From positions 1-6,540 of the forward strand of contig JAKAXN010000260.1 of assembly GCA_021816565.1 (NCBI GenBank): a stretch of 6,540 nucleotides of DNA, given 5' to 3'. How positions within the stretch are numbered: the first letter of the stretch is position 1; each line of letters begins with the position of its first letter. Both the position numbers and the translations under genes were made by a program. The notes beneath the pieces were generated by a model. The model was not told where the DNA came from, did no database searches, and saw only the letters and a program-made list of their open reading frames with translations. This document shows, piece by piece, positions 1 through 5,572 of this stretch. The DNA is from Actinomycetes bacterium (GTDB taxonomy: Bacteria > Actinomycetota > Acidimicrobiia > Acidimicrobiales > Palsa-688).

Positions 1-534
1 GATGTGCAGCGCCTGGGCCGGTCCGGGCCCGACGGCCACCATCCCGTGGTTGGCGATCAGCGCCGCCCCCCGCCCCCGGAGGGCCTCGACGGCGGCCGCC
101 CCGACCTCGGCGCGGCCGCTCGGGGCGTAGGCGCTGCAGCGGACGTCCCCGCCGACGTAGAGGGAGAACTCGTCGAGGCACGCCGGGATTCCCCGGTGGG
201 TGACGGCGAACATGGTGGCGTGCACCGGGTGGGAGTGGATGACCGCCCCGACGTCGGGGAACGCCGAGTAGCAGGCCAGGTGCAGCATCGTCTCCGACGA
301 CGGCGACCGGCCGTCCCGGCACGAGACCACGGCGCCGTCGGGTCCCACCACCACCAGGTCTTCGGGCTGCATGTCGCGGTAGTCCAGCCCGGCCGGGGTG
401 ATGACGATGGTGCCGTCGGGCCGGCGGGCCGAGATGTTGCCGGCGGTGCCCTCCACCAGGCCCCGTCGCAGCAGCTCGCGCCCCGCCTGCAGCACCTGGC
501 CCGGGGCGTCGACGACGAATCGGCGGTCGGTCAC
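1..534 (-). CDS. Class II (zinc-dependent) aldolase/adducin-family protein, 3' end off the window
   Basis: Seen: 178 codons without a stop, running off the left edge, so the C-terminus is missing. The start is a GTG whose bases overlap the TGA stop of the P450 gene (GTGA, 4 nt). No clear Shine-Dalgarno precedes it, so translation is probably coupled. The domain begins near the N-terminus with a phosphate-loop motif GTAGNIS (29-35) and TPAG (46-49), then SSE (79-81), HSH (100-102) and ANHG (161-164). Family knowledge: in E. coli L-fuculose-1-phosphate aldolase (215 aa) the catalytic Glu73 and zinc ligands His92, His94 and His155 have spacings 19, 2 and 61. Here Glu81, His100, His102 and His163 reproduce those spacings exactly. 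The enzyme should therefore be a cytosolic zinc-dependent lyase, or an epimerase, decarboxylase or dehydratase of the same fold. Odd: Asp121 sits where FucA has Tyr113, so fuculose phosphate should not be assumed as substrate. Family assignment is firm; the substrate is unknown. Confidence 0.9.
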   Translation of the reverse strand, partial: MTDRRFVVDAPGQVLQAGRELLRRGLVEGTAGNISARRPDGTIVITPAGLDYRDMQPEDLVVVGPDGAVVSCRDGRSPSSETMLHLACYSAFPDVGAVIHSHPVHATMFAVTHRGIPACLDEFSLYVGGDVRCSAYAPSGRAEVGAAAVEALRGRGAALIANHGMVAVGPGPAQALHI

Positions 535-1769
535 GGCGCGGCGGCGCCGAAGGTCAGCGGCAACCGCTCGACGGCCCGGAGAATCGGCGTCCAGACCAGC
601 TCGGTGCCGTCAGGGATGCGGTAGTCGGGGATGCGCCGGTGCCATTCGCGCATGGCCACCCGGAGCTCCATGCGGGCCAGGTGCGAGCCCAGGCACCGGT
701 GGATGCCGCCCCCGAAGGCGTAGTGGCGGTTGGCCGGGCGGGCGAAGTCCACCCGGTCGGCGTCGGGGACCGCCGCCGGGTCGGTGTTGGCCGCCCCCAC
801 CAGCACGAACACGTTCTCCCCCCGGCGCATGGGGCACCCGTCGATCTCGGTGTCCTCGGCCACGACCCGGGCCACCCCGGTGACCGGCGACTCCCAGCGC
901 AGCAGCTCCTCCACCGCGGCCGGGACGGTGGTCGGGTCGGCGGCGACGGCCCGGCGGGGCCCGGGGTGGGCCGCCAGGTAGGACCAGAAGCAGCAGAGGC
1001 TGTCGGTCACGGTGTCGAGGCCGGCGATGATGAACACGTAGCAGATGTCGAGGATCTCGTCCCGGCTGAGGCGGGCCCCCTCCACCTCCGCCTCGAGCAG
1101 CTGCAGCAGCAGCCCGTCCACCCGGTCCCGGGCGATGCGGTCGAGGGCCGCCTCGAAGTAGGCGTAGCACTCCTGCCCGGCGGCCCGGCGGGCCTCGAAC
1201 TGCCCGGCGAGGGTCCGCTCGCCGCCACCACGGATGATGCCCTCCTTGAGACGCAGGAACAGGTCCAGGTCCTCGAGGGGCAGGCCCAGCAGGCGGAGGA
1301 ACACGGTGCACGGGAGGGGCACGGCGAACTCGCCGGTGAACTCGCAGCCGCCGCGATCGATGAACCCGTCGATCAGGTCGTTGACCAGGTCGGTGACGTC
1401 GGCCTCCAGGCGGGCCACCTGCCGGGGCGCCAGGTACGGGTCGAGCAGCACCCGGTAGCGCTTGTGCTCGGGAGGGTCGATCTGCAGCGGGATCATGGGC
1501 CGGTCGTTGCCGAGCCCGCTGAGCCCGGCCCCGAAGCGGGAGGAGAACGTCTGCGGGTCCCGCAGCACCCGGTCCACGTCGCCGTGGCGGCTGACCATCA
1601 CGCTCGGGGTGCGGCCGGGGATGTCCAGCTCGTCGCGCGCCGGGGGGCCCTGGCGCAGCTGGGAGTAGTAGGGGCGGGGGTCCCGGGCGAAGCCGGGGTC
1701 CATCATCATGCGCATGGTCCAGCCGGGCCGGCTGGTGTCGACGACGGCGCTGGATTCGGTGTCGGTCAC
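531..1769 (-). CDS. Cytochrome P450 (soluble bacterial class)
   Basis: A 412-residue heme-thiolate monooxygenase, the usual length for a soluble bacterial CYP, with no signal peptide or membrane anchor. Seen, in order: C-helix HKRYR (102-106); I-helix AGLDT (249-253) with the Asp-Thr pair used for proton delivery; K-helix ExxR as E288-R291; and the heme loop FGGGIHRCLG (352-361) with Cys359 as the predicted iron ligand. Known for the family: O2-dependent hydroxylation or related oxidation, with electrons from a ferredoxin and reductase. No redox partner gene lies in the window. Substrate and CYP family cannot be assigned by eye. Start choice: this GTG has a G-rich purine tract just upstream; an in-frame GTG 24 nt earlier (position 1793) lacks a Shine-Dalgarno and would give 420 residues. 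The gene sits 78 nt after adk and overlaps the aldolase start by 4 nt, suggesting a two-gene unit. It looks intact. Confidence 0.93.
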   Translation of the reverse strand: MTDTESSAVVDTSRPGWTMRMMMDPGFARDPRPYYSQLRQGPPARDELDIPGRTPSVMVSRHGDVDRVLRDPQTFSSRFGAGLSGLGNDRPMIPLQIDPPEHKRYRVLLDPYLAPRQVARLEADVTDLVNDLIDGFIDRGGCEFTGEFAVPLPCTVFLRLLGLPLEDLDLFLRLKEGIIRGGGERTLAGQFEARRAAGQECYAYFEAALDRIARDRVDGLLLQLLEAEVEGARLSRDEILDICYVFIIAGLDTVTDSLCCFWSYLAAHPGPRRAVAADPTTVPAAVEELLRWESPVTGVARVVAEDTEIDGCPMRRGENVFVLVGAANTDPAAVPDADRVDFARPANRHYAFGGGIHRCLGSHLARMELRVAMREWHRRIPDYRIPDGTELVWTPILRAVERLPLTFGAAAP

Positions 1770-1772
1770 GGG

Positions 1773-1784
1773 TCCACCCCCCCT
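1773..1784 (-). promoter_or_regulatory. G-rich ribosome binding site of the P450 gene, with a G7 run
   Basis: On the minus strand this reads AGGGGGGGTGGA, ending 3 nt before the GTG at 1769; the G7 run itself ends 7 nt before it. It is the only Shine-Dalgarno-like tract near either candidate start, which favours the shorter protein. The seven-G homopolymer occupies 1777-1783. If translation began at the upstream GTG (1793) the run would be inside the coding region. Confidence 0.55.
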
Positions 1785-1803
1785 GCGGGACACGGTCGGC
1801 CCA

Positions 1804-1816
1804 GGCTGTCACAGCC
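1804..1816. promoter_or_regulatory. 13-bp dyad GGCTGT-C-ACAGCC between adk and the P450 gene
   Basis: Perfect 6-bp arms flank a single central base, 35 bp upstream of the preferred P450 start. A second dyad, GACCGGTC at 1836-1843, lies just after the adk stop. The longer one could be a repressor operator for the P450-aldolase pair or a small RNA hairpin. No T-run follows on the minus strand, so it is not a canonical intrinsic terminator. No regulator gene is visible in the window. Function is inference only. Confidence 0.3.
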
Positions 1817-1847
1817 CGGCGGCGGGAGCCAGCCGGACCGGTCGGGG

Positions 1848-2525
1848 CTAGTTGGACAGGGCCCGCTGCTTGCGGCGGTTGACCTCCGCCACCAGCCGCT
1901 CGGTCACCTCGTCGGGCGACCCGGTGCCGGGGATGGTGGCCATCAGCCCCCGCTTGTCGAACCATTCGATCAGAGGGGCGGTCTCGCGCTCGTAGAGCTC
2001 CAGCCGGCGCCGGATGGCGATCTCGGTGTCGTCGTCGCGCTGGACCACGTCGCCCCCGCACACGTCGCAGATGCCCGGCACCCGGGGCGGATTGTCCGAG
2101 ACGCTGTAGTTGGCCCCGCAGTCCGAGCACACCCGCCTGCTGGCCAGCCGGCCGAGGACCTCGGAGGTCTCGATGTCGAGGTTGATGACCACGTCCAGGC
2201 TGCGGGGGGCCAGGATCTCCATCAGGGCCTCGGCCTGGCCGACGGTGCGGGGGAACCCGTCGAGGATGAAGCCCCGGTGGGTCGTGTCGTCGCGCGTGAG
2301 GCGCTCCCGGACCATGCCGATGACCACCTCGTCGGGCACCAGCTCTCCGGCGTCGAGGTAGCGGCGGGCCTTCTGGCCGAACTCCGAGCCCGAGCGCACC
2401 GCGGCCCGGAAGGTGTCTCCGGTGGCCACGTGGGGCACGACGTAGTGGCGGGACAGGCGGATGGCCTGCGTGCCCTTCCCCGCCCCCTGCTTGCCCAGGA
2501 CGACTATGCGTGCGCCTGGATTCAC
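1848..2525 (-). CDS. adk: Adenylate kinase with Cys4 lid
   Basis: A 225-residue cytosolic enzyme that interconverts ATP + AMP and two ADP. Seen: P-loop GKQGAGKGT (11-19), AMP-binding region ATGDTFR (34-40), DGFPRT (89-94), and a long lid with Cys133-x2-Cys136 and Cys153-x2-Cys156. It ends with an IRRRLELY helix (171-178) carrying the lid and core arginines. The four cysteines in CxxC pairs match the structural zinc site found in many Gram-positive adenylate kinases. The length fits the long-lid class rather than the shorter 181-residue mycobacterial form. Odd: the third P-loop residue is Gln13, where most adenylate kinases have Pro (GxPGxGKGT). The start is a GTG sharing its first base with the secY TAG stop; no other in-frame start fits the N-terminal strand, and the Shine-Dalgarno is weak (GAGGG, 11 nt away), so coupling to secY is likely. 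The stop is TAG. Confidence 0.97.
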   Translation of the reverse strand: MNPGARIVVLGKQGAGKGTQAIRLSRHYVVPHVATGDTFRAAVRSGSEFGQKARRYLDAGELVPDEVVIGMVRERLTRDDTTHRGFILDGFPRTVGQAEALMEILAPRSLDVVINLDIETSEVLGRLASRRVCSDCGANYSVSDNPPRVPGICDVCGGDVVQRDDDTEIAIRRRLELYERETAPLIEWFDKRGLMATIPGTGSPDEVTERLVAEVNRRKQRALSN

Positions 2526-3847
2526 TACTGGAGGAAGCCCTCGTAGTTGCGCAGCATCAGCTGGCTGTCGACCTGCTTCATGGTCTCCAGGGCCACACCG
2601 ACGGCGATCAGGAGGCTGGTCCCGGCGAAGGGGTAGTTCTGGATGTTCCACCAGGCCAGCATCAGCGACGGCAGCAGGGCCACGAAGGCCAGCCACAGCG
2701 AGCCGGGCAGGGTGATCCGGTTGAGGATCTGCTGGAGGTGTCGTTCGGTGGGGGGCCCGGGGCGGATCCCGGGGATGTAGCCGCCCTGCTTGCGGATGAC
2801 CTCGGCCTGCTGGGCCGGGTCGAAGGTCACGGCCGCGTAGAAGTAGGCGAAGCCCAGGATCATCACCCCGTAGAGGAGGATGTACACCCAGTTGTTGGGC
2901 TGGGCCAGGTGCTGGCTGATCCAGGTCTGCACGGACTTCCACCCGCCGGTGGTGGGCAGCACGTTGGAGATGAGGATCGGGAAGTACAGAACCGAGCTGG
3001 CGAAGATGATCGGGACCACGCCGCCGGTGTTGACCTTCATGGGGATGTAGGTGCTCTGGCCGCCGTACATGCGCCGGCCCACCACCCGCTTGGCGAAGGT
3101 GACCGGGATGCGCCGCTGGCCCTGCTCGATGAACACGATGGCCACCAGCAGCACCAGCGAGATGGCGATGATCACCCCGAACTTGAACCACCCGGCCTCG
3201 GCCTTCACCGCGGCGCCGCCGGCGGGCATGGTGGCCACCACGTTGGCGAAGATCAGCACCGACATCCCCTGGCCGACCCCCCGCTGGGTGATCAGCTCGC
3301 CCAGCCACATCACCACCACGGTGCCGGCCGTCATGGTCAGGACGATCAGCAGCACCCGGGGAACGGTGAACTTGGGGATGAGGTCGATGTTGAGGCTCGA
3401 GCCGCTGCCGAGCAGGCCGCCACCGCCGTTGTGGAACACGTAGGCCAGGCCGGTGGACTGCATCACGGCCAGGGCGATGGTCAGGTACCGGGTGACCTGG
3501 GTCAGCTTCTTCTGGCCGACCGCCCCCTCCTCGCGCCACTGCTCGAACTTGGGGATCACCACGATCATCAGCTGGATGATGATCGAGCTGGTGATGTAGG
3601 GCATGATCCCGAGCCCGAACACCGCGAACTTGGTGAGGGCCCCACCCGAGAACAGGGCCAGGAAGCCCACCACCCCGCCGTGGCTGGAGCTGGCCTCGAG
3701 GGACTGCACCGCCTTGAAGTCGATGCCCGGGCAGGGGATGTTCGAACCCAGCCGGTACACCACGATGATGAGCAGCGTGAAGAGAACCTTGTTGCGGAGA
3801 TCCGGGACCCGGAACATGTTCGCGAGGTTCGTGAACGTACTGCGCAT
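2525..3847 (-). CDS. secY: Protein translocase subunit SecY
   Basis: A 440-residue integral membrane protein, the channel-forming subunit of SecYEG, which threads unfolded proteins across and into the cytoplasmic membrane with SecA or ribosomes. Seen: about ten hydrophobic segments, near residues 20-35, 76-97, 119-137, 163-183, 192-208, 224-242, 277-297, 321-341, 378-397 and 404-423. The family motifs are GLGIMPYITSSIIIQL (78-93) in the second helix and GGYIPGIRPGPPT (355-367) in the cytoplasmic loop that contacts SecA and the ribosome. The C-terminus RNYEGFLQ (433-440) is typical. A glycine-rich stretch (141-149, GGGGLLGSG) lies between helices 3 and 4. The ATG is preceded by AGAGAGGA with 5 nt spacing, the strongest Shine-Dalgarno in the window. 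The gene follows a 125-nt leader and its TAG stop overlaps the adk start by one base. Confidence 0.98.
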   Translation of the reverse strand: MRSTFTNLANMFRVPDLRNKVLFTLLIIVVYRLGSNIPCPGIDFKAVQSLEASSSHGGVVGFLALFSGGALTKFAVFGLGIMPYITSSIIIQLMIVVIPKFEQWREEGAVGQKKLTQVTRYLTIALAVMQSTGLAYVFHNGGGGLLGSGSSLNIDLIPKFTVPRVLLIVLTMTAGTVVVMWLGELITQRGVGQGMSVLIFANVVATMPAGGAAVKAEAGWFKFGVIIAISLVLLVAIVFIEQGQRRIPVTFAKRVVGRRMYGGQSTYIPMKVNTGGVVPIIFASSVLYFPILISNVLPTTGGWKSVQTWISQHLAQPNNWVYILLYGVMILGFAYFYAAVTFDPAQQAEVIRKQGGYIPGIRPGPPTERHLQQILNRITLPGSLWLAFVALLPSLMLAWWNIQNYPFAGTSLLIAVGVALETMKQVDSQLMLRNYEGFLQ

Positions 3848-3972
3848 CTAGGTCCTCTCTGCCCGACCGGGTGTCGGGCCTGACCCCAGGCCCACCCCGG
3901 GGGACGACCAAGGGTAGCCTGCCCGTCCCCCGTTGCGCCGGTCGATCGACGCTTCGGGGACAGGAAACATGG
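3848..3972 (-). promoter_or_regulatory. Structured leader between rplO and secY
   Basis: Non-coding, 125 nt, in an operon whose other gaps up to this point are 22 nt or less. In minus-strand RNA order it holds: a palindrome GTCGATCGAC (3950-3941); an inverted repeat with 8-nt arms GGGGGACG and CGTCCCCC (3931-3924 and 3906-3899, 17-nt loop); a hairpin GGGCCTG/CAGGCCC with a 4-nt loop (3893-3876); and a hairpin GCCCGAC/GTCGGGC with a 5-nt loop (3879-3861). The last two share the bases 3879-3876, so they cannot form together. The last hairpin ends directly against the Shine-Dalgarno (3860-3853). This could tune secY translation or readthrough, or mark an internal promoter region, but I see no convincing promoter. 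Confidence 0.45.
3899..3931. repeat. 8-bp inverted repeat with 17-nt spacer in the rplO-secY gap
   Basis: The plus strand has GGGGGACG at 3899-3906 and its exact reverse complement CGTCCCCC at 3924-3931. In the minus-strand transcript this would form an 8-bp stem. No T-run follows, so it is not a typical intrinsic terminator, and secY downstream evidently needs expression. Confidence 0.5.
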
Positions 3973-4461
3973 CTACCGGTTGGTGAGGGCGTTCCCCTTG
4001 GCCGGCGGGCGGCCGTTGCCGAACGGCGGAGGAAGGATCTCGACCCGGCCACCGGCCGCCTCGATGGCGGCGACGGCGGAGCGGGAGAAGGCATGCGCGG
4101 AAACGGTGAGCTTGCGGCTCAGCTCGCCCCGGCCCAGCACCTTGATGAGGCCGTGCTTGTGCACCAGGCCCCGGGCCCGCAGGGTCTCGGGGCTGACCAC
4201 GTCACCCTCGAACTCCTCGAGGGTGTCGAGGTTGATCACGTTGTACTCGACCCGGAACGGGTTCTTGAAGCCCTTGAGCTTGGGGATCCGCTGCTTGAGG
4301 GGCAGCTGGCCGCCTTCGAAACCGGGCTTGATCTGGCCTCGGGCGCCCTGGCCCTTGGTACCGCGGCCGGCGGTCTTGCCGCCCTTGCCGGCGATGCCTC
4401 GACCGACCCGGCGGCGCTCCGTGGAGGAGCCGGGAGCCGGCTTCAGATCATGGACCTTCAT
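3973..4461 (-). CDS. rplO: 50S ribosomal protein L15
   Basis: A 162-residue large-subunit protein that binds 23S rRNA during late assembly. Seen: the glycine/lysine-rich N-terminal rRNA-binding extension, GRGIAGKGGKTAGRGTKGQ (20-38), followed by GFEGGQLPLKQRIPKLKGF (47-65). The globular C-terminal half includes LGRGELSRKLTVSAHAFS (109-126) and AIEAAGGRVEIL (132-143). The protein runs about 15 residues beyond a typical L15 because of a proline/glycine-rich basic tail (144-162). The ATG shares its A with the rpmD TGA stop (TGATG), and AGGAG sits 5 nt upstream. It is the last ribosomal gene before the secY leader and ends with TAG. Confidence 0.98.
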   Translation of the reverse strand: MKVHDLKPAPGSSTERRRVGRGIAGKGGKTAGRGTKGQGARGQIKPGFEGGQLPLKQRIPKLKGFKNPFRVEYNVINLDTLEEFEGDVVSPETLRARGLVHKHGLIKVLGRGELSRKLTVSAHAFSRSAVAAIEAAGGRVEILPPPFGNGRPPAKGNALTNR

Positions 4462-4649
4462 CAGGACTCCTGGGATTCTTCGACGGTGATCAGATGCGGG
4501 ACCCGGGCGATCATGCCCCGGATCTCAGGGCGGTCCGGCAGCGTGTTGGTCGTGCCGATGCCGTGCAGGCCGAGGGCCCGCAGCGTGCCCCGGTGCTTGG
4601 GCTTGGTGCCGATGCCGGACTTGACCTGGGTGATCTTCAGATCGGCCAT
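4461..4649 (-). CDS. rpmD: 50S ribosomal protein L30
   Basis: A 62-residue small protein of the large subunit, full length for the bacterial family. Seen: LKITQVKSGIGTKPKHRGTL (4-23) and the following LRALGL (23-28), the bacterial L30 signature of a strand, a basic loop and a helix. The C-terminal RGMIARVPHLITVEE (44-58) is the conserved second helix and strand. The open frame extends farther upstream (to 4715), but the ATG at 4649 fits the family N-terminus and has AGGTGG 6 nt before it. One base separates it from the rpsE stop, and its own stop overlaps the rplO start by one base. Its position between rpsE and rplO is the standard spc order. Confidence 0.97.
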   Translation of the reverse strand: MADLKITQVKSGIGTKPKHRGTLRALGLHGIGTTNTLPDRPEIRGMIARVPHLITVEESQES

Positions 4650-4650
4650 G

Positions 4651-5199
4651 TCACGCCACCTCGTCGGGGACGTAGGGACCGCGCATCGACTCCTTGTAGG
4701 CCCGCCACAGACCACCCGGGACGAACTCCTCGGGCGACAGGCCGCGCAGCTTGGCGATCTCGTCGGGGCGCTTCAGGGCCCGCAGCCCGGCCACGGTGGC
4801 CTGGGCCACGTTGATGCTGTTGGACGAGCCGAGCGACTTGGCCAGGATGTCGTGGATGCCGGCCATCTCCAGGATGGCCCGGGCCGCGCCGCCGGCGATC
4901 ACGCCGGTACCGGGGGCGGCCGGCTTCAGCAGCACCCGACCGGCGCCGGCCTCACCGAGCACCGGGTGGGTGATGGTGCTGCCGGCCAGCGGGACGGTGA
5001 AGAGGTTCTTCTTGGCCTCCTCGATGCCCTTCTGCACGGCCAGACCGGCTTCTTTGGCCTTGCCGTAGCCGAGCCCCACCGTGCCCCGGCCGTCGCCGAT
5101 CACCATGAGGGCGGCGAAGGAGAACCGCCGGCCGCCCTTGACGACCTTGGCGACGCGGTTGACCTTGATGGTGCGGTCTTCGTACTGCTGATCAGGCAT
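4651..5199 (-). CDS. rpsE: 30S ribosomal protein S5
   Basis: A 182-residue small-subunit protein at the back of the 30S body, important for decoding accuracy; its N-terminal loop is where spectinomycin-resistance changes occur in other bacteria. Seen: the dsRBD-like N-terminal domain [16 protein letters not shown] (13-28) and [16 protein letters not shown] (35-50). The C-terminal domain has [19 protein letters not shown] (96-114) and [13 protein letters not shown] (127-139). The open frame extends upstream to 5301, overlapping rplR, but the ATG at 5199 gives the normal family length and lies 4 nt after the rplR stop, with GGAG about 10 nt upstream. Odd: residues 51-53 are Ala-Gly-Leu where most S5 proteins have Val-Pro-Ala or similar. 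The C-terminal tail GPYVPDEVA is a short lineage-specific extension. Confidence 0.98.
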   Translation of the reverse strand: MPDQQYEDRTIKVNRVAKVVKGGRRFSFAALMVIGDGRGTVGLGYGKAKEAGLAVQKGIEEAKKNLFTVPLAGSTITHPVLGEAGAGRVLLKPAAPGTGVIAGGAARAILEMAGIHDILAKSLGSSNSINVAQATVAGLRALKRPDEIAKLRGLSPEEFVPGGLWRAYKESMRGPYVPDEVA

Positions 5200-5203
5200 T
5201 GAT

Positions 5204-5572
5204 CTAGAACTCCAGTCCGGCCTCGCGGGCCGCGTCAGCGACAGCGGCCACCCGGCCGTGATATTGGAAACCACCCCGGTCGAACACCACGGAGGTGACA
5301 CCGGCGGCCCGGGCCCGCTCGGCCACCAGGCGGCCCACGGTGGCCGCGGCGGCCTTGTTGCCGGTGCCGCCGGCCTCCCGGAGGGCCTTCTCGACGGTGG
5401 ACGCCGAGGCCAGGGTGCGGCCGCTGCGATCGTCGATGACCTGGGCGGAGATGTGCTTGTTGGACCGGAACACCGCCAGGCGGGGCCGCTCGGCGCTGCC
5501 CGCGACCTTCTTGCGGACCCGGAAGTGGCGCCGGGTGCGGGCCTCCTGCTTGTCCTTGGTGGAGTAGCTCAC
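5204..5572 (-). CDS. rplR: 50S ribosomal protein L18
   Basis: A 122-residue large-subunit protein that binds 5S rRNA and, with L5, anchors it in the central protuberance. Seen: a basic N-terminal tail with [14 protein letters not shown] (12-25), then [20 protein letters not shown] (28-47). The core helices include [15 protein letters not shown] (78-92). The C-terminal family motif is [20 protein letters not shown] (95-114), ending AAREAGLEF. The start is a GTG overlapping the rplF TGA stop by 4 nt (GTGA), with GGAAAGG 7 nt upstream. The stop is TAG, and 4 nt separate it from rpsE. Length and order are as expected for the spc operon. Confidence 0.98.
   Translation of the reverse strand: MSYSTKDKQEARTRRHFRVRKKVAGSAERPRLAVFRSNKHISAQVIDDRSGRTLASASTVEKALREAGGTGNKAAAATVGRLVAERARAAGVTSVVFDRGGFQYHGRVAAVADAAREAGLEF

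Noticed and set aside
1804..1816. Intrinsic terminator after adk
   Set aside because: The stem is only 6 bp around one base, and the minus strand continues with GC-rich sequence and no T-run.
639..2546. 635-codon open frame on the plus strand
   Set aside because: It lies antisense to the P450 and adk genes, whose proteins carry complete family motifs. Its translation is low-complexity and rich in Gly, Ala, Val, His, Asp and Pro, as expected from GC-rich third positions read on the other strand.
2510..3883. 457-codon open frame on the plus strand
   Set aside because: It is antisense to secY and rich in His, Asp, Gly and Gln, with no recognisable motif; a shadow of the real gene.
3911..3916. 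TACCCT as a -10 box for an internal secY promoter on the minus strand
   Set aside because: It fits the loose TAnnnT pattern, but no TTGACA-like hexamer occurs 16 to 18 bp upstream and it lies inside an inverted repeat. The match is too weak to call.
1848..4094. Adenylate kinase read as a 748-residue fusion with an upstream domain
   Set aside because: The upstream part is secY read in the wrong frame. The real adk start is the GTG at 2525 that overlaps the secY stop.
3871..5202. 443-codon open frame on the plus strand
   Set aside because: It is antisense to rplO, rpmD and rpsE and crosses all their boundaries, and its composition is that of a shadow frame.
4651..5301. Longer S5 beginning at 5301
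   Set aside because: The extra 34 residues overlap rplR and are unlike any S5 N-terminus; the ATG at 5199 gives the family length and sits 4 nt after the rplR stop.
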